From: Metaphire vulgaris
Taxonomy: Eukaryota; Annelida; Clitellata; Crassiclitellata; Megascolecidae
DNA length: 64,000 nt
Direction: 5' to 3'
Assembly (NCBI GenBank): GCA_018105865.1
Contig: CM030862.1
Location: 6,241,979-6,305,978 of the forward strand
The notes below the pieces were generated by a model, which was not told the origin of the DNA, did no database searches, and saw only the letters and a program-made list of their open reading frames with translations. The position numbers were made by a program, and so were the translations under genes. Shown in pieces: positions 10,145-21,869 of the stretch (the stretch's first letter is position 1; each line of letters starts with the position of its first letter).

Positions 10145-11050
10145 CTTCGCTAGATGTTTGCAATACACTTCAATAGCTCCTGACTATTAGGCTACCACTT
10201 GAGTTTTCCCTCTGTGTCTTCTCTCTCTTCCACTCGGAGCTGCCGTACTTCCTTCGGGTATGCCTGGAAATGTCGGCTGCTACTGAGTACTGATGACCTG
10301 ATCGCCGCCCAACAAGTGTTAAGTGAAAGTGTGAGACTGTTCGAGTGATCGTGTCCCCTCCTCACCTTCCGTCGCTCAGCGTCTGTCTCAGAGAGCGATG
10401 GCTCTCTGTCTGACTCTGTCGCGTCTAAAGTCACCTCGCCACATCTGCCAGTCGTAGTCTCTCGCCTTTGTCACACGCACGCACACACGCGCGCGCACAT
10501 ACACACAGATTGCGAATTTCCTGGTTTTTGATGATGATGGCGATGATGATGAGGACGACGACGACGACGAATGAATGTGATTCTCCTATTGCCATTAGCC
10601 ATACACAACTTCTCCCTCTACTACCACCGCCGCTTATGGAACAGACGCGCGTGACTCAAACGTGCATCCCCTCGGCCGGCCTCTAAGTCTGCCTCTGTAG
10701 CCAACCCTCGTCCCTTACCCCCTCCGTGCGGCCGTGCCTGTGCGGGCGAAAGCCCTGCCCAGCCAAAGGCAACGATCGAGCCTAGTCATCGCCATTATGC
10801 AACCGGATTCCTTTATTTCCAGACCAGACGGAAACGAACAAGAAACGAGACAGACGGGGTAACGGCGACTGACAGAGACAGAGACAGAGACAGAGACAGA
10901 GACGCCGTTGGAAAAGCCGGATCCACCAGAACACAAAGGACGCTGTCGGTTGGCTGGCCGGGCAGCTGCCGTCTACGGACAACGAGCAGAGGCTGACCGG
11001 GCTACCACTGCCCCGGCCTCCTCCCTGGTCGATGCGGTCGCAATCATCCC
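10145..11050 (-). promoter_or_regulatory. CpG-rich fascin 5' flank
   Basis: This is the sequence upstream of the fascin start. It is markedly richer in CG dinucleotides than the rest of the window and contains short GACAGA repeats (about 10875-10902), ACGC/CACG repeats and a (GAC)n run at about 10553-10570. It most likely holds the 5' UTR and promoter. I see no convincing TATA box or splice site that fixes the transcription start. Confidence 0.4.
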
Positions 11051-11740
11051 ATTGGCTGAATAGAAGGAAAGCCGAAGGCGTAACGGATGGTCAGCGGTCA
11101 GTGCAAACTGACCAGTTGCTATAGACAGTAAATTGCTGTGTGGTATGTTAAGTGATATCTGGCCGCTGTGCAGACAACGTTAATCATATGATTACAGTAT
11201 ATCGAATATGGATTTCATGATTTTCATTATCGCCTTCAGGTCTTCGAACTCCTTAATTCTATTATATTCAATAAGATGAATACGAAATTAGCATATGCAC
11301 CACACAATTTTAAATGCTCTCAACCAATTGTAGCGTGTCTATTGAAATTGCGACTGGTCTTAGTGAGGGCATGTGATTTTTCTTTGTCTATGGCTAATCT
11401 ACAATTGTTATAATCCTATTCACTTACAGCGTAGGCCTATCTGCGGTTTGAATAGGTTTAAGACAGTGGCTTTCCGATGTTTTCTTCAGTGTTCGATTTG
11501 TTAGGTTTGGGGGCCTTACACATCCGCTAATTTAGCCTGAACTCCCCGGTAGAGGCTGACAATTTTGGGATTTAACTGTACGAACCCCCAACGGAGGTTA
11601 ATTCTGAACATTATGTTTTATAATAAATAATATCTTCAGATTTCTTCTAAACCGTTTTCATGCAATTCCTTTGACAATTGGCGGGATCTTCCTTAAAAAA
11701 TTCATTGCATCCGCCACCAACATCCTAGAAATTCATTGCA
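11051..11740. other. Intergenic sequence
   Basis: Mostly unique-looking AT-rich DNA without a supported gene. The right part (about 11640-11740) repeats ATTCATTGCATCC twice and resembles the inside of the GGCGGTTCC TIR family. Confidence 0.35.
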
Positions 11741-11745
11741 TCCCC

Positions 11746-11908
11746 CAGTGTTTAATCTAGGCCGTTTCCGGGGGGAAAATTGCCCTTCCCCCCGGAAATT
11801 TCAAATTCCCCGGAAATTTTGGAACACTACATGGACTAACAGCGGCCCCTAGCAGAATTCCCCTCGGCTTTGTCAGTTTCCCCCACCGGAGTCCAGGAGT
11901 CTAGATTA
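11746..11908. mobile_element. Degenerate hAT-like MITE
   Basis: It starts CAGTGTTTAATCTAGGCC, has CCCCGGAAATTT runs, and ends ...AGTCTAGATTA. This is the same terminal family as 3115-3276 and 13763-14084, with a damaged right end. Confidence 0.5.
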
Positions 11909-11927
11909 TAATAATAATATATAACAA

Positions 11928-11968
11928 GGTTTAAAGTGGTTCAGTAGGGACTGCCCTGTGTGAGAAAC
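11928..11968. repeat. SINE body fragment
   Basis: TTTAAAGTGGTTCAGTAGGG...CTGTGTGAGAAAC matches the body of the SINE at 43998-44140 and fragments at 13377 and 21741. Confidence 0.5.
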
Positions 11969-12099
11969 GAGCGCTGTATAAGTTTACGAGATTTTACTTT
12001 ACTTTACTTACTTACTACTAAGCTGGCAGAAAGCAACTAATGATGACGATACGACGACGACACGTCGATGATGATGATGATGATGATGACGACGACGAC

Positions 12100-12186
<87 letters not shown>
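11969..12186 (+). repeat. LINE 3' terminus plus (GAT)n, copy 1 of a duplication
   Basis: GAGCGCTGTATAAGTTTACGAGATTTTAC(TTTAC)n is the 3' end of the LINE family seen reversed at 48590. The same flank, ACTAAGCTGGCAGAAAGCAA, and a (GAT)n array follow. An essentially identical block starts at 12538. The poly-His, poly-Ile and poly-Asp frames are repeat artefacts. Confidence 0.75.
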
Positions 12187-12537
12187 AAATATTAAACACT
12201 GATCCCCCCACCAAGATATCTTAGAACCGCCACTGACGCTCAACAATAATTTATAACTCCGAGAACTTGAGCGAGTCTACGTCCGTTTGTCCTACAATCA
12301 AAATTCAGTTTTTGTTCGACAGTTTGACCGATTATGTCAAACGTTTACTCTTATTGCTTATTCATTTAAAGAAATTAACAACGGAACGAGATGAATAGGC
12401 CTAGATAAGTTTCGTGTCTAGCTATTGCCGCTAGATATACTGACCTTTGCCCGGCCGACAAACCACCTTGACTATAGCTATTTCAAGAAAGATTAAGCGC
12501 ATAAGAATCAGCAGCTACTACTGTACTACTTTTCCAG

Positions 12538-12781
<244 letters not shown>

Positions 12782-13036
12782 ACTGTAACTTACATTATGA
12801 CTTTCCGGAATTTTCGGTTTTCGCATTTCTGATAAGATTCCACGAATGCATCAGTTCAAATGCGAGGTCATTCATTGTGTCATTCAAACCAACAGGTGTG
12901 ACGTCCCAAATATAATTATCATAACACTTGACTCTTTATTTCCAAGAACATACAAGAAATACAGACGCATTAATTTAACAAATGACCGTCGTAAACAAAG
13001 AGCCCGAAACTGACCAATTTCAGTTATAGTAGAGGC
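12782..13036. other. Unassigned sequence
   Basis: No repeat family or coding region recognised. Confidence 0.3.
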
Positions 13037-13224
13037 CAGTGGCGGCTCCACGGGGGGCCCGGGGGGCCGTGCCCCTCTATTGAGTGCCCGGCCCCCAGTG
13101 GCCCCCTGTTGGGACCTATATTTAATAGTTAATACTACATACCTAACAACAAATGGTTGGCCCCCATGATTAGAAATTGCCACCCCAATGGCCCCTCACT
13201 TGCCAAATCCTGGAGCCGCCACTG
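13037..13224. mobile_element. hAT-like MITE, CAGTGGCGGCTCCA family, copy A
   Basis: 188 bp with ends CAGTGGCGGCTCCA / TGGAGCCGCCACTG and a perfect 8-bp target duplication, GTAGAGGC (13029-13036, 13225-13232). The body is runs of GGGG and CCCC and matches copy B at 22151-22350. Confidence 0.9.
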
Positions 13225-13376
13225 GTAGAGGCATGCACGTTTCTTGCTTTTGCTGTCTTTAGAGGCTTTTGATACGGTTACTGATAGAGGGGGGCAGAAT
13301 ACCACTGGCAAGGAAAATGTCTAGCATTTGATTTCCAGGTTTAGGTGTAGTTTTGCTTCATAATTACTGTATGTGA

Positions 13377-13440
13377 TTTAAAGTGGTCTAGGAGGCTAAG
13401 TTAACCTGTGTGAAAACACTGTAGTATAGGCCTAACCCTA
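13377..13440. repeat. SINE body fragment
   Basis: TTTAAAGTGGTCTAGGAGGC...CCTGTGTGAAAACAC is homologous to the SINE 3' body at 43998-44140. A short tandem phrase (GAAAATGACGGAC/GAAAATGCAGGAC) follows to about 13570. Confidence 0.45.
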
Positions 13441-13682
13441 TACAGGGAGCGCTGAAAATGCAGGGCAAGAAAATGACGGACCAAAAATGTCAATAACTGG
13501 AAAATGCCGGACCGGAAAATGACGGACGAAATTTCCGGGGTGGACCGTGGAAAATGCAGGACTGGAAATTGGCGGACCTGTTATGTTGTGCCCATGTTAT
13601 TTTATACTGTGTTATTTTATACGGTTTGTCACACGTGTCCTGATATTATGCCAGTGAATGCCGAATGGAAATGTTACTGAAT

Positions 13683-15210
13683 CAGAGGCGGATTTACATT
13701 TTGGAGGCCCGGTGCAAATATTTCCATGGAGGCCCCCCGGCGCCATCGTGGTCACTTAAAAACAGTGTTTATTCTGTGTCCTTTTGGGGGGATTCATCCC
13801 AAAATGAAAAAATCCCCCCCCCAAATTTTTTTTTGAATATGTTGCATGGGGAGATGGAAATTCTCCCCCCCCAAAAAAAAAAGAAGTGGCGACGGGGGAT
13901 TTTTATTTTTTTGAAGAGGGGAAAAAATAAGGAAGCTTGTCACAGAGCGTTTAAGAAAGGAAAACGGGCAGATGACCTTTTTCTTTTTTTGTTTTTTGCG
14001 CGTCAAGACTTTTGAGATGTCAAACCTTGTCTCTCCAAACATTTCAAAATCCTCCCAATGTCAAGGTGGCTAGAATAAACACTGCTTAAAGAAGTAAAAA
14101 TACAACAAACGTCATTGAAAAATGAAACAATTAAATTCCATTAACTTCAACTGAAATAAACTTGCATTGAATTTGCAGTCGTGCAGTCAGTGTACAAGAA
14201 CTGGGGCACGGTCGACCTGTCGTCTGTTTATAATATTAGTAGTGTACTGGTAACACACCGTAATTGGTAATTAGTCTAAATTGTCTCAACATGTCGCCGA
14301 CGACTTTTGTTGTAGCAAAGGCCTCCACTAGCTGTGCAAAGTCGATTGTCTTCACGAGTTCATTTTCAATGTTCAGTATGGCTAAGGATGACAGCTGTTA
14401 GATATTAATGCGCTAAAATCCACGTGTTATGGCGTATAAATTAATTTAATTTATTTAAGTGTTATTTTAACTTATTTCTTATGAATTTAATCATACACGA
14501 AGATGAGTTCCGGTACATTTTTTCTACAAAAAAGCACTAAGTATAACTAAGATTTGTAATCGTTTGCCAAAAAGGTCACCGTCACGGCGTTACGCATTTT
14601 ACGGTAAGACAAATGAGTGATGGCGTTAGTCTCTAATAGTCTGTATGCAACTATATGCATTGCCATTCCAAAGGTACGGAGGCATACAAATACACATACT
14701 CCTCCCATTTCCTGCGCTTTGACCGGTGGTACCGTGGTAAGAATTGACCGTCGAGACACACTTTACACAGTGTACAGGCACTCAGGTTGAGTCATGCAGT
14801 ACCCCTAATCTGCATAATAATGCAAGAGGCCGGGCGTCTAGCTACGACCGCCGGTGGCCCGGTGCAACCGCCGCCGGTCACTCGGCCAGAGTCCAGCCAT
14901 TATGAGCCATACCATTAATTGAGGTCAGCTAAACCGGGGTATATGAGATATAAGCTTTCTTAACATAGACTCATGGAGCATGCATTAAAGTGCATTTCAA
15001 TACTAAATTATTACTAATCCATGTCCAAACACTACTAATGTCAAACGCTACAACATTCATGTATATCTCCGAAAATAAATAACTTTAAAGAAACTAATAA
15101 TTAAAAGTCTTTAAAAAATTATTATTAGAAAAGGGAGGCCCATAAATTTGTATTTTGAAGGGAGGCCCGGTACCGATGCACCACCTGGTACCGTGGTAAA
15201 TCCGCCTCTG
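13683..15210. mobile_element. 1.5-kb hAT-like element, CAGAGGCGGATTTAC ends
   Basis: Ends CAGAGGCGGATTTAC / GTAAATCCGCCTCTG with a perfect 8-bp target duplication, TACTGAAT (13675-13682, 15211-15218). GGAGGCCCGGTGCA lies near the left end and GGAGGCCCGGTACC near the right. No transposase frame remains. A different MITE (13763-14084) is inserted in it. Confidence 0.9.
13763..14084. mobile_element. hAT-like MITE nested in the 13683-15210 element
   Basis: 322 bp with ends CAGTGTTTATTCTG / CTAGAATAAACACTG and target duplication CTTAAAAA / CTTAAAGA (13755-13762, 14085-14092; one mismatch). It contains the GATGACCTTTTT...GCGCGTCAAGAC motif at about 13971. Confidence 0.8.
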
Positions 15211-15605
15211 TACTGAATGTTAATGCTTTGCCTACTTTATAGTAGGCTTATGTTGCAAACGAAAAACACAAGCATACAACCACAAGATAATTTATTTTCT
15301 CCTAAATGGAAGCGACCGTGCGGTCGCCCAAGCCAAGGAAATATTACCATTACCAATCCTGTGGTCGGACGCGCTCAACACCGGTCAGGAGCGACGCAAC
15401 GGCCCATGCAGTTGACTATGCCATAACGACGAGACTCTAAGAGCGCATTTCTAAGCGCACTCTAAGCGCTGTCTTGAAACTGCCCGACTGGCGATTGGCG
15501 CGCGAAAAGTTATAACCAACCAGTTGCAGTCTTGCAAAACCTACTATACCAGGTCTATCCCTAACTTCCTCCCCAAAGAAATCTCATCGAATTACATGAT
15601 TTGCA

Positions 15606-15831
15606 CCAGTGACGTCGCTAGGGTTGGTGTCACCCAGTGCGGTAAAATCGTGGTGTCACCCATTTAGGCCTTCTCAAATGCCGTGACAGCAAAACAAGGT
15701 CATCCTTATATTTTTCCTTCTCAGATGCCGTGACAAGCAAAAAGACAAAAGTTCATTTTTGCTTGGTGTTACCCCTATAGGTGGTGTCACCCGGTGCGGT
15801 CCGCACCCCGCACCCCCTCGCGACGCCACTG
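15606..15831. mobile_element. hAT-like MITE, CAGTGACGTCGCTAG ends
   Basis: Ends CAGTGACGTCGCTAGGG / CCTCGCGACGCCACTG. Internal short direct repeats of GGTGTCACCC. The flanks ATTTGCAC and ATTTTGCAC suggest a slightly shifted target duplication. Confidence 0.65.
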
Positions 15832-15839
15832 AAATTTTG

Positions 15840-15907
15840 CACAAGTGACCCTGGGCGGTCGGATCGGTGCAATTGCACCGGTTTGCTCCAATGTAGCTAC
15901 GCCACTG
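15840..15907. mobile_element. Right end of a TIR element
   Basis: It ends TAGCTACGCCACTG, the family right terminus. No matching left end is seen, so this is a truncated copy. Confidence 0.45.
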
Positions 15908-16375
15908 CTTAGGCCTACAATGTTCTTCTTCTTTGTAAATGCCATTTGTCGGCCTATTTTAGGATTTACTATTTATTCGTAGTTTTCTTTTTTTACACTT
16001 GACTTTTTGCCCCAAGAATTTTGCGCCCGAGGCGACCGCCCCTAGCCCCCACATTTTAAGTTTAAAAAGCGTATTCAATATGGTTTACTGTAGTTACGTC
16101 ATATTCTTATAATAATTTGATGGACCGTCGACTGGACTTGGGCTAGCAGTAAATGCATGGCGTAAGTACTAAATAGCACGTAATGAAGAAGTGACGTCTG
16201 GAACAGTGTACATTACCTCATGTACATTATGATAGAAACTTCACTACTCGAGAAGTGTGGCTATAACATGAAATATTTAACGTTCAAAGGGAAGAAAGTG
16301 ATACATTCAAAGAGCCTTTTTGTGTCTAAAATGCGCTAAAATTCACCTACGGACAATCGGACATTTGTGGTTTTC

Positions 16376-16700
16376 AAAAATTTCCCGGGGGTTATACCCT
16401 CGGGTCCCGTTAAAAAGGAGAGGAGGGAGATGGAGGGAGAGAGGGGAAATAGTGGACGGAGAGAGAGGGAAGGGCGGATAGGGGACGAAAGAGGGGGTGG
16501 GGCACCGGTCGCAATTTTTTTCCTAGATACGCCACTGAAAGGGGGTCAAGTAGTGGAGAAATGGGATAATGACCTTTTTGCTTGTCGTATTCGCAATACC
16601 TTCCACGGGCGTGTAACCTGTTACAACGGCTTCTGCCTCCCCCCACCAAGACGGTGCCCGGGCAGCTTGCCCCACCCGCCCCCTAGCTACGCCACTGCAT
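16376..16700. mobile_element. Two right ends of the GTGGCGTAGC family
   Basis: GATACGCCACTG ends at 16536 and TAGCTACGCCACTG at 16698. Each is preceded by G- or C-run sequence, and one includes AATGACCTTTTTGCTTGTC at 16567. Left ends are not identifiable. Reading frames here are artefacts. Confidence 0.45.
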
Positions 16701-16852
16701 ATGGGTGTGGAAACGGGTGTTTCTTGGCTATGAATAGACACAATTATCATGATTATGCCAGAACCCCAGAATAGCGTTCCCGTTATAGTCAGATTTGGGT
16801 ATGTAATTAATTTTCTGCATGTCATAACCGACATAACGTCTATTATATTTTT

Positions 16853-16930
16853 CAGCGGTTTTCAATCTGTGGTCCGCGGACCCTCGGGGGTCCGCGGTAA
16901 GGTGCCAAGGGGTCCGCGAATATGCCAAAG
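16853..16930. mobile_element. Left end of a hAT-like element
   Basis: CAGCGGTTTTCAATCTGTGG followed by inverted GTCCGCGGACC blocks. It resembles the CAGTGGTTCTCAAACTGGGG end at 63248. No right partner is seen. Confidence 0.4.
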
Positions 16931-17594
16931 AAAGTTGTAATTTTTTAGATAATTCACTTTCTCATAGCCAATTTAAGAAAGGCTAAGCGTCTAAGAATAA
17001 AAAGCGGTTGTCGCATTATTTTCATGAGTATTTCGGAGATGATGGCATGTTTGACTGAGTTCGAAATCCATTTGAATGTCAGTTGACCGATTTAATTGGA
17101 CGAGAACAAGAAAAACTGGCTGAATAATTATCATATGACAGAGCATTTCGCTTGGAGTTCGACAGAAAGTCACTGTTGTCATTCTGGATGGCATGTTCTG
17201 GAATATCCCCTGTTGTCTGAGAAAGCTGTCAATCGTCTGCTACCATTTGCAACCTCATATTTGTACCGAACAGTCCCGTCGGAACCTGTGATAAAAGGGA
17301 TGCAGCTGCGTCCCATAGAATAACTTATAGGAGACGCAGTGAACCTCCTAGAAGGAAAAAGCTAAGGGATACATTTCACCCCTTGTGTCGAATGCATGAA
17401 GAAAAACATAAACATTTACCAAATGGCCTACGAATGCTTCCCTGCTAAAATTTCGTTCCGACGTGCTTGTGTGAGAATCAGCGTTTCCTTCAGTCGCTGC
17501 CATAAAAACCAAATACAGATCACGACTGAACATAGAGGCTGATATTCGCGTATGTTTGTCGAACATACAACCATGTTTGGAGAAACTCTGCGTC
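16931..17594. other. Unassigned sequence
   Basis: No recognisable gene or repeat. Short frames on both strands lack similarity. Confidence 0.3.
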
Positions 17595-17893
17595 CGGTGG
17601 CGGTTCCACGGGGGGGGGGATGAGTGGGGATGCACCCCCCCACCGGACTTTCGGAGTTACTTTTTTTTGCTTGTGAAAACCTATTTTTGGGTAAAAGTCT
17701 AGTCAAACTAAGTTGGGTATTACCTTTTTGCTTGTTAGCCTATTTTTTGGTAAAAGCGTAGGAAGTTAGGGATAAAATTCTCTTTTCAGCCTTTTCCGGA
17801 AAAGTTTATTAATTTTGTCTTATATTTTCATCCCCCACCAACTTTCTGTGAATTCATTCATCCCCCCACCAAGAAATCCTGAAGCCGCCACTG
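17595..17893. mobile_element. hAT-like MITE, GTGGCGGTTCCA family, copy A
   Basis: 299 bp with ends CGGTGGCGGTTCCACG / CTGAAGCCGCCACTG and a perfect target duplication, TCTGCGTC (17587-17594, 17894-17901). The body has CATCCCCCACC phrases and CCTTTTTGCTTGT motifs. Copy B is at 22947-23246. Confidence 0.88.
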
Positions 17894-18185
17894 TCTGCGT
17901 CACGAAGCAGGCGCATCCTTTACGCTGACCAAGGATTGATCTCAGTTGTAATAACTGTCTTAATTACTTGATGTACTATTTTGAATTTTACATTATCTAG
18001 ACCTAGTTATGGCCTACTTTTTATCGGTGTATGCAGCAGTGCGCTCGACTAGATTAGAATGTAGTCAATGTAATTATGTCGTTGATAAAATCCGGACGAA
18101 ACGGCTACGATACTTCGCGGACACGTCCGTCAAATGGAACAACGAAGATTGCCATATCCATATGTGTGCCTACATGGCAGATTAC

Positions 18186-18204
18186 AGGGAGAGAGAGAGG
18201 GAGG

Positions 18205-18255
<51 letters not shown>

Positions 18256-18272
18256 GAGAGAGAGAGCTGAGA
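18186..18272. repeat. (GA)n microsatellite
   Basis: GA dinucleotides with GGGA and GAAA interruptions. Confidence 0.9.
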
Positions 18273-18287
18273 TGAGAGAGAAGCAGG

Positions 18288-18985
18288 CTTGTTAGTGCTT
18301 GGCCTTGTGCTTGGCCTTGTGCCTTAGGTGCTTGGCCTTGTGCTTGGCCTTGTGCCTTAGGTGCTTGTTAACAAGAATAGGCACTGCAGACTTGGTCTCT
18401 ATTGACTATTGTAGTTGTAGCTACTACAAATTGTACAAACTTTGTGTGCATTGGTTAGAAGTATTTTGAAAACTTACAAAGTTTAAGTTTTACCCGAATC
18501 TGTTGCTGACAATGTTAGTTGAAATGTGCGGTATGTTTGAACCTAAGCGAAAAGATTGTTTATTTGAACATGTACTTGTGTTTGCTTGTACTTGTGTTTG
18601 AATGTAAAGTGCTTGGCCTTGTGTCTTAGGTGCTTGGCCTTCAGGGGCGTAGCAGCCATATGGACAGGGTGGCCAAATGCCAAGGGTCCCCGACCCGAGT
18701 ACAAAAAAGGTTGTTAACAACTTTTTCGCGATGTAGTTTCACATGAAAAGCTCGAGACGAGCAAAAAAGGTCATCAGTTTTTTCGCCATGTAATTTAACG
18801 TGAAAAACTGGAGACAAGCAAAAAAAGGTCAACATTTTTGCAAACTCCTCTGGGAATGGCTCCCTTCTCGTTTTTCGCCACGGGCCCCCGATCATGTTGC
18901 TACGCCACTGTTGGCCTTGTGCTTGGCCTTGTGCCTTAGGTGCTTGGCCTTGTGCTTGGCCTTGTGCCTTAGGTGCTTGTTAACA
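18288..18985 (+). repeat. GCTTGGCCTTGTG minisatellite, split by a MITE
   Basis: Units of about 34 bp combine TGCTTGGCCTTG twice and GTGCCTTAGG. They form near-identical blocks at 18292-18372 and 18911-18985, both leading into TGCTTGTTAACAAGA, with a partial block at 18608-18641. The MITE at 18642-18910 lies inside a unit. Confidence 0.8.
18642..18910. mobile_element. hAT-like MITE in the minisatellite
   Basis: 269 bp with ends CAGGGGCGTAGCAGC / GCTACGCCACTG and a perfect target duplication, TTGGCCTT (18634-18641, 18911-18918). Two internal copies of GACGAGCAAAAAAGGTC-type sequence at 18757 and 18815. Confidence 0.9.
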
Positions 18986-18998
18986 AGACTGGAGAGAA

Positions 18999-19002
<4 letters not shown>

Positions 19003-19058
<56 letters not shown>
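19003..19058. repeat. (GT)/(GA)n microsatellite
   Basis: A short GT run followed by a pure GA array. Degenerate GACAGA continues to about 19165. Confidence 0.85.
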
Positions 19059-19059
<1 letters not shown>

Positions 19060-19256
19060 ATACAGATACAGAGCTAGATACAAAGAGAGAGAAAGATAGG
19101 GAGACAGGGACAGAGACAGAGATACAGTCTCACACAGAGACAGATCGACAGAAACAGAAACAGACATTTACTGTGAGGCAGTATGCAATTTAAACCATGA
19201 TATTAAGTTATTAACCAGTTGATAATACTATTGCAAATTCGTTGTTTTTTGACCGC

Positions 19257-20388
19257 TTATGCTGTTATTAGTTTTGTTGTTGAGGTAGAGGATGGGTTTT
19301 TGTCGTCTTCGTCTGCTTTGTCAGCAGACACCGTAAAATAACCAAAGTCACTGAGTACATCGTGGCAATTGTCTTCCATCTCCAGAGCAGTTTTCAAGGT
19401 CGTTTCCGACATCCATTTGCCGGACGTCAGCAGCGCATCCGCCCTGATGGTCCCGTAGATTCCATTATCCTCATCTCCACTGAATTTGGACTTGATCCAG
19501 CTGTGGATGTCTGCTGGTAGCGGGCGTCGTATGCTCTTAAATACTTCGGCTGCTTGTTTTCTGGGCCTCCGAACGAAATCTTCGTAGCGAACCATACTTA
19601 TTGCCCCGGGATACTTGCTTTCCAAGTACCTTTTCGCCGCCAGGTCTTCCGCCATGCGTCGGCAGAGAATTCGAGTTTCGGTGGCGGCGCTCCGGTTGGC
19701 GTTCGACATCGTCAGACGCGCCTCTGGGTTCGCCCTCGACACTGCGATGGCCCTCGGGTCCCGGACATAGTAGATGATGCTGATGTCGGGAATTCTCTTG
19801 ATGAGTTCCTCCAGATCGCCAAACATCACGCGGATCACTTTCAGCGCCGATACCTTGGCGCTGCGACATACGCTGAACGCCGGACGTACGCAGTCACTCA
19901 GCACCGGCTTTAGACGCTCGACGCATAACTGTCTTTCTAGGATGCGTTCTATTACGTCTTTGGCACGACTAGAATTCTTCCCGACTTGATCAGAATATCT
20001 GTTAATGAGTCTTCTGAGAACCCGGTCTCGAAAAGTCTCTCCCGGGAGGCCCATTCCTGATTTATTCGATGATTCTCCATCGCTCGAAGGAACTAGTAAC
20101 AACGACCTAATTGTTGCAACAATTTCCGCACATTTGTTCTCGAAGGAGACAGCCATGTTCCTGCGAGCGGTGTCTTCATATCCGCAGATTGGAATTAACG
20201 GATCCGTGCAGGCGGTGATGAGAATCTTCGCCCTGTTCGTTTCCATGCAGGTAAATACAGGTTTCAGGGCGGAGCTGACACCGATGTGAGCGTGTGCAAA
20301 GGTCTCCATCGGAATGCTCTGTGGCTGGCAATTGAGCAAGTTGTACAGATATTCAGTGATTTCACTTTTCTCGTGATCGCTCAGCATT
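19257..20388 (-). CDS. Carbohydrate sulfotransferase, C-terminal exon
   Basis: Golgi sulfotransferases of this class move sulfate from PAPS to sugar hydroxyls. The exon gives 376 residues and a stop (TAA at 19257). The 3'-phosphate-binding element is IIYYVRDPRAIAVSRAN (exon residues 204-220; the invariant Arg and Ser are in RDPRAIAVSR). It is followed by RYEDFVRRPRKQA, typical of CHST-family enzymes after the PAPS site. Upstream, MLSDHEKSEI...NLLNCQ fits the variable linker. The acceptor TTTTCCGTAG|A joins the 21870 donor in phase 2, so the seam reads LTKR-MLSDHEK without disturbance. The tail SADKADEDDKNPSSTSTTKL is long and acidic/Ser-Thr-rich, unusual for the family. The acceptor sugar cannot be inferred. 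Confidence 0.9.
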
Positions 20389-20504
20389 CTACGGAAAATA
20401 AGATTTACCTGCGAGAAATTGTGCTTAAGAAAGCTGTTATCACTAAATATTTAGTTTTCCTCTTGCCTATTCAGAACTCAATACCGCTTTCGTGTGCCAA
20501 TTAA

Positions 20505-20858
20505 GGGGCCGTCCATGAAATACGTCAGGCTAGAGGGGAGGGGTCTAAGGTATGACAGTTTGTGACAGGGGAGGGGTAAATGTCACATGTGACGCAAAAC
20601 TCCGTACATATAAAACATACTGTAAAATATGCGATAATGTCTTACTTTCTCTTCTGATGGATTTATTCTAACAGAAAATGTCAATGGTGTATAGTAACAT
20701 GTAATACTAACTTACTTGGTACATAGAATTTTAAATTTCATTTATTTTCGTCATCATTCCCGGAAGTTGAATATTTCTATGCTTTGCTGCTGAAAATTGG
20801 TCGAGAAAATTAGAATTTATTTAATAGAAAACCGTGTGACATAATTTATGGACGGCGC
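20505..20858. mobile_element. GGGGCCGTCC-type MITE in sulfotransferase intron
   Basis: 354 bp with left end GGGGCCGTCCATGAAATACG and right end ATTTATGGACGGCGCT. The flanking TTAA on both sides (20501-20504, 20859-20862) is a short target duplication. Same family as 57272, 58531 and, with CTGTCC ends, 40002. Confidence 0.8.
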
Positions 20859-20862
20859 TTTA

Positions 20863-21670
20863 ATTAAAGGTGTCCGAAATTTATGACTTACTTTAAGGGG
20901 TAGGGTCCGAGATTTGTGACAGATTGTGACAAGGAGCATGGGTTAAACTGTCAAGAATAGCGTGATGTACTTTATGGAAAATCCCAAATATGTAAGGCCT
21001 TTGTTGAGCTAATCTTAATAGCCAACGTTCGTTTTCATAAGATATTGCAGATAAATTCTATCAAATAGAAGTTTTATAGAAAATCTATAGCTGCAAATAA
21101 AGAGGCAAACTATGCAGCATAGTGGACGATCAATTTCAAATTGGAGTCAGCTTGACTCAATTAAATCTATGGATTCGCTTTCGGCTGAAATACATCAAAT
21201 CAATCGCAACTTTGCGTGGAAACATTTCACGAATTTAATCAATAATCAATATAATAAGACTCTAAACAGGGCAGCGCCAAAGTTTTGAAAATTGGACGGA
21301 AAGACGAAATTTACATTACGCACAAAGATTCAATCTGAAATCAATTCAAATCACATCCAGCCACATACTCAATTACTCAGTCACCATCCCCTCTCATTAA
21401 TGCTTATGAATATATCGAATAAATTTAGAGAAACTTTTAACTGGGGAGAGGTTCAGGTTACTGAAGCGTTTTCTTTTTAAATGCGTCAACATAACTAGCA
21501 CTAATTTCCAATCCCTGTGTTTCTTTTCGGCTCAAATTGCACCTAAAAATATTGACAGAAGCCTCCGCGTGCTGTATTAACCAGGACAGAAAGTCATAAA
21601 TGTCTCTTTCGAAGCAGCACATAAAATATGAGAAGTGCTACGAGAGCTTAGTCTAAATTGAAACCAACGA
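20863..21670. other. Sulfotransferase intron, unassigned
   Basis: AT-rich intronic sequence without recognisable elements. Confidence 0.4.
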
Positions 21671-21671
21671 T

Positions 21672-21737
<66 letters not shown>

Positions 21738-21795
21738 TTGAGTTAAAGTGGATTAGGAGTCAGCCTGTGAGAAAACCACCTTAGGCCTAAACTAA
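21671..21795 (-). repeat. (TAA)n with SINE 3' body
   Basis: (TAA)n at 21671-21737 is followed by TTAAAGTGGATTAGGAGTCA...GTGAGAAAACCACC. Read on the minus strand this is the SINE body ending CCACTTTAA and running into a (TTA)n tail. Confidence 0.6.
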
Positions 21796-21869
21796 GTTTT
21801 TAATAGGCCTACTGTTTCGTTAGACTGATCAGAAGTATCGAAAATCGAAAAAGAAGCGAAGGGCCTCAC

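Noticed and set aside
9719..10153. 144-codon frame on the plus strand across the fascin exon
   Set aside because: Antisense shadow of GC-rich fascin coding sequence; fascin similarity on the minus strand is unambiguous.
16367..16774. 135-codon frame
   Set aside because: Crosses two TIR right ends and G-rich runs; both strands are equally open.
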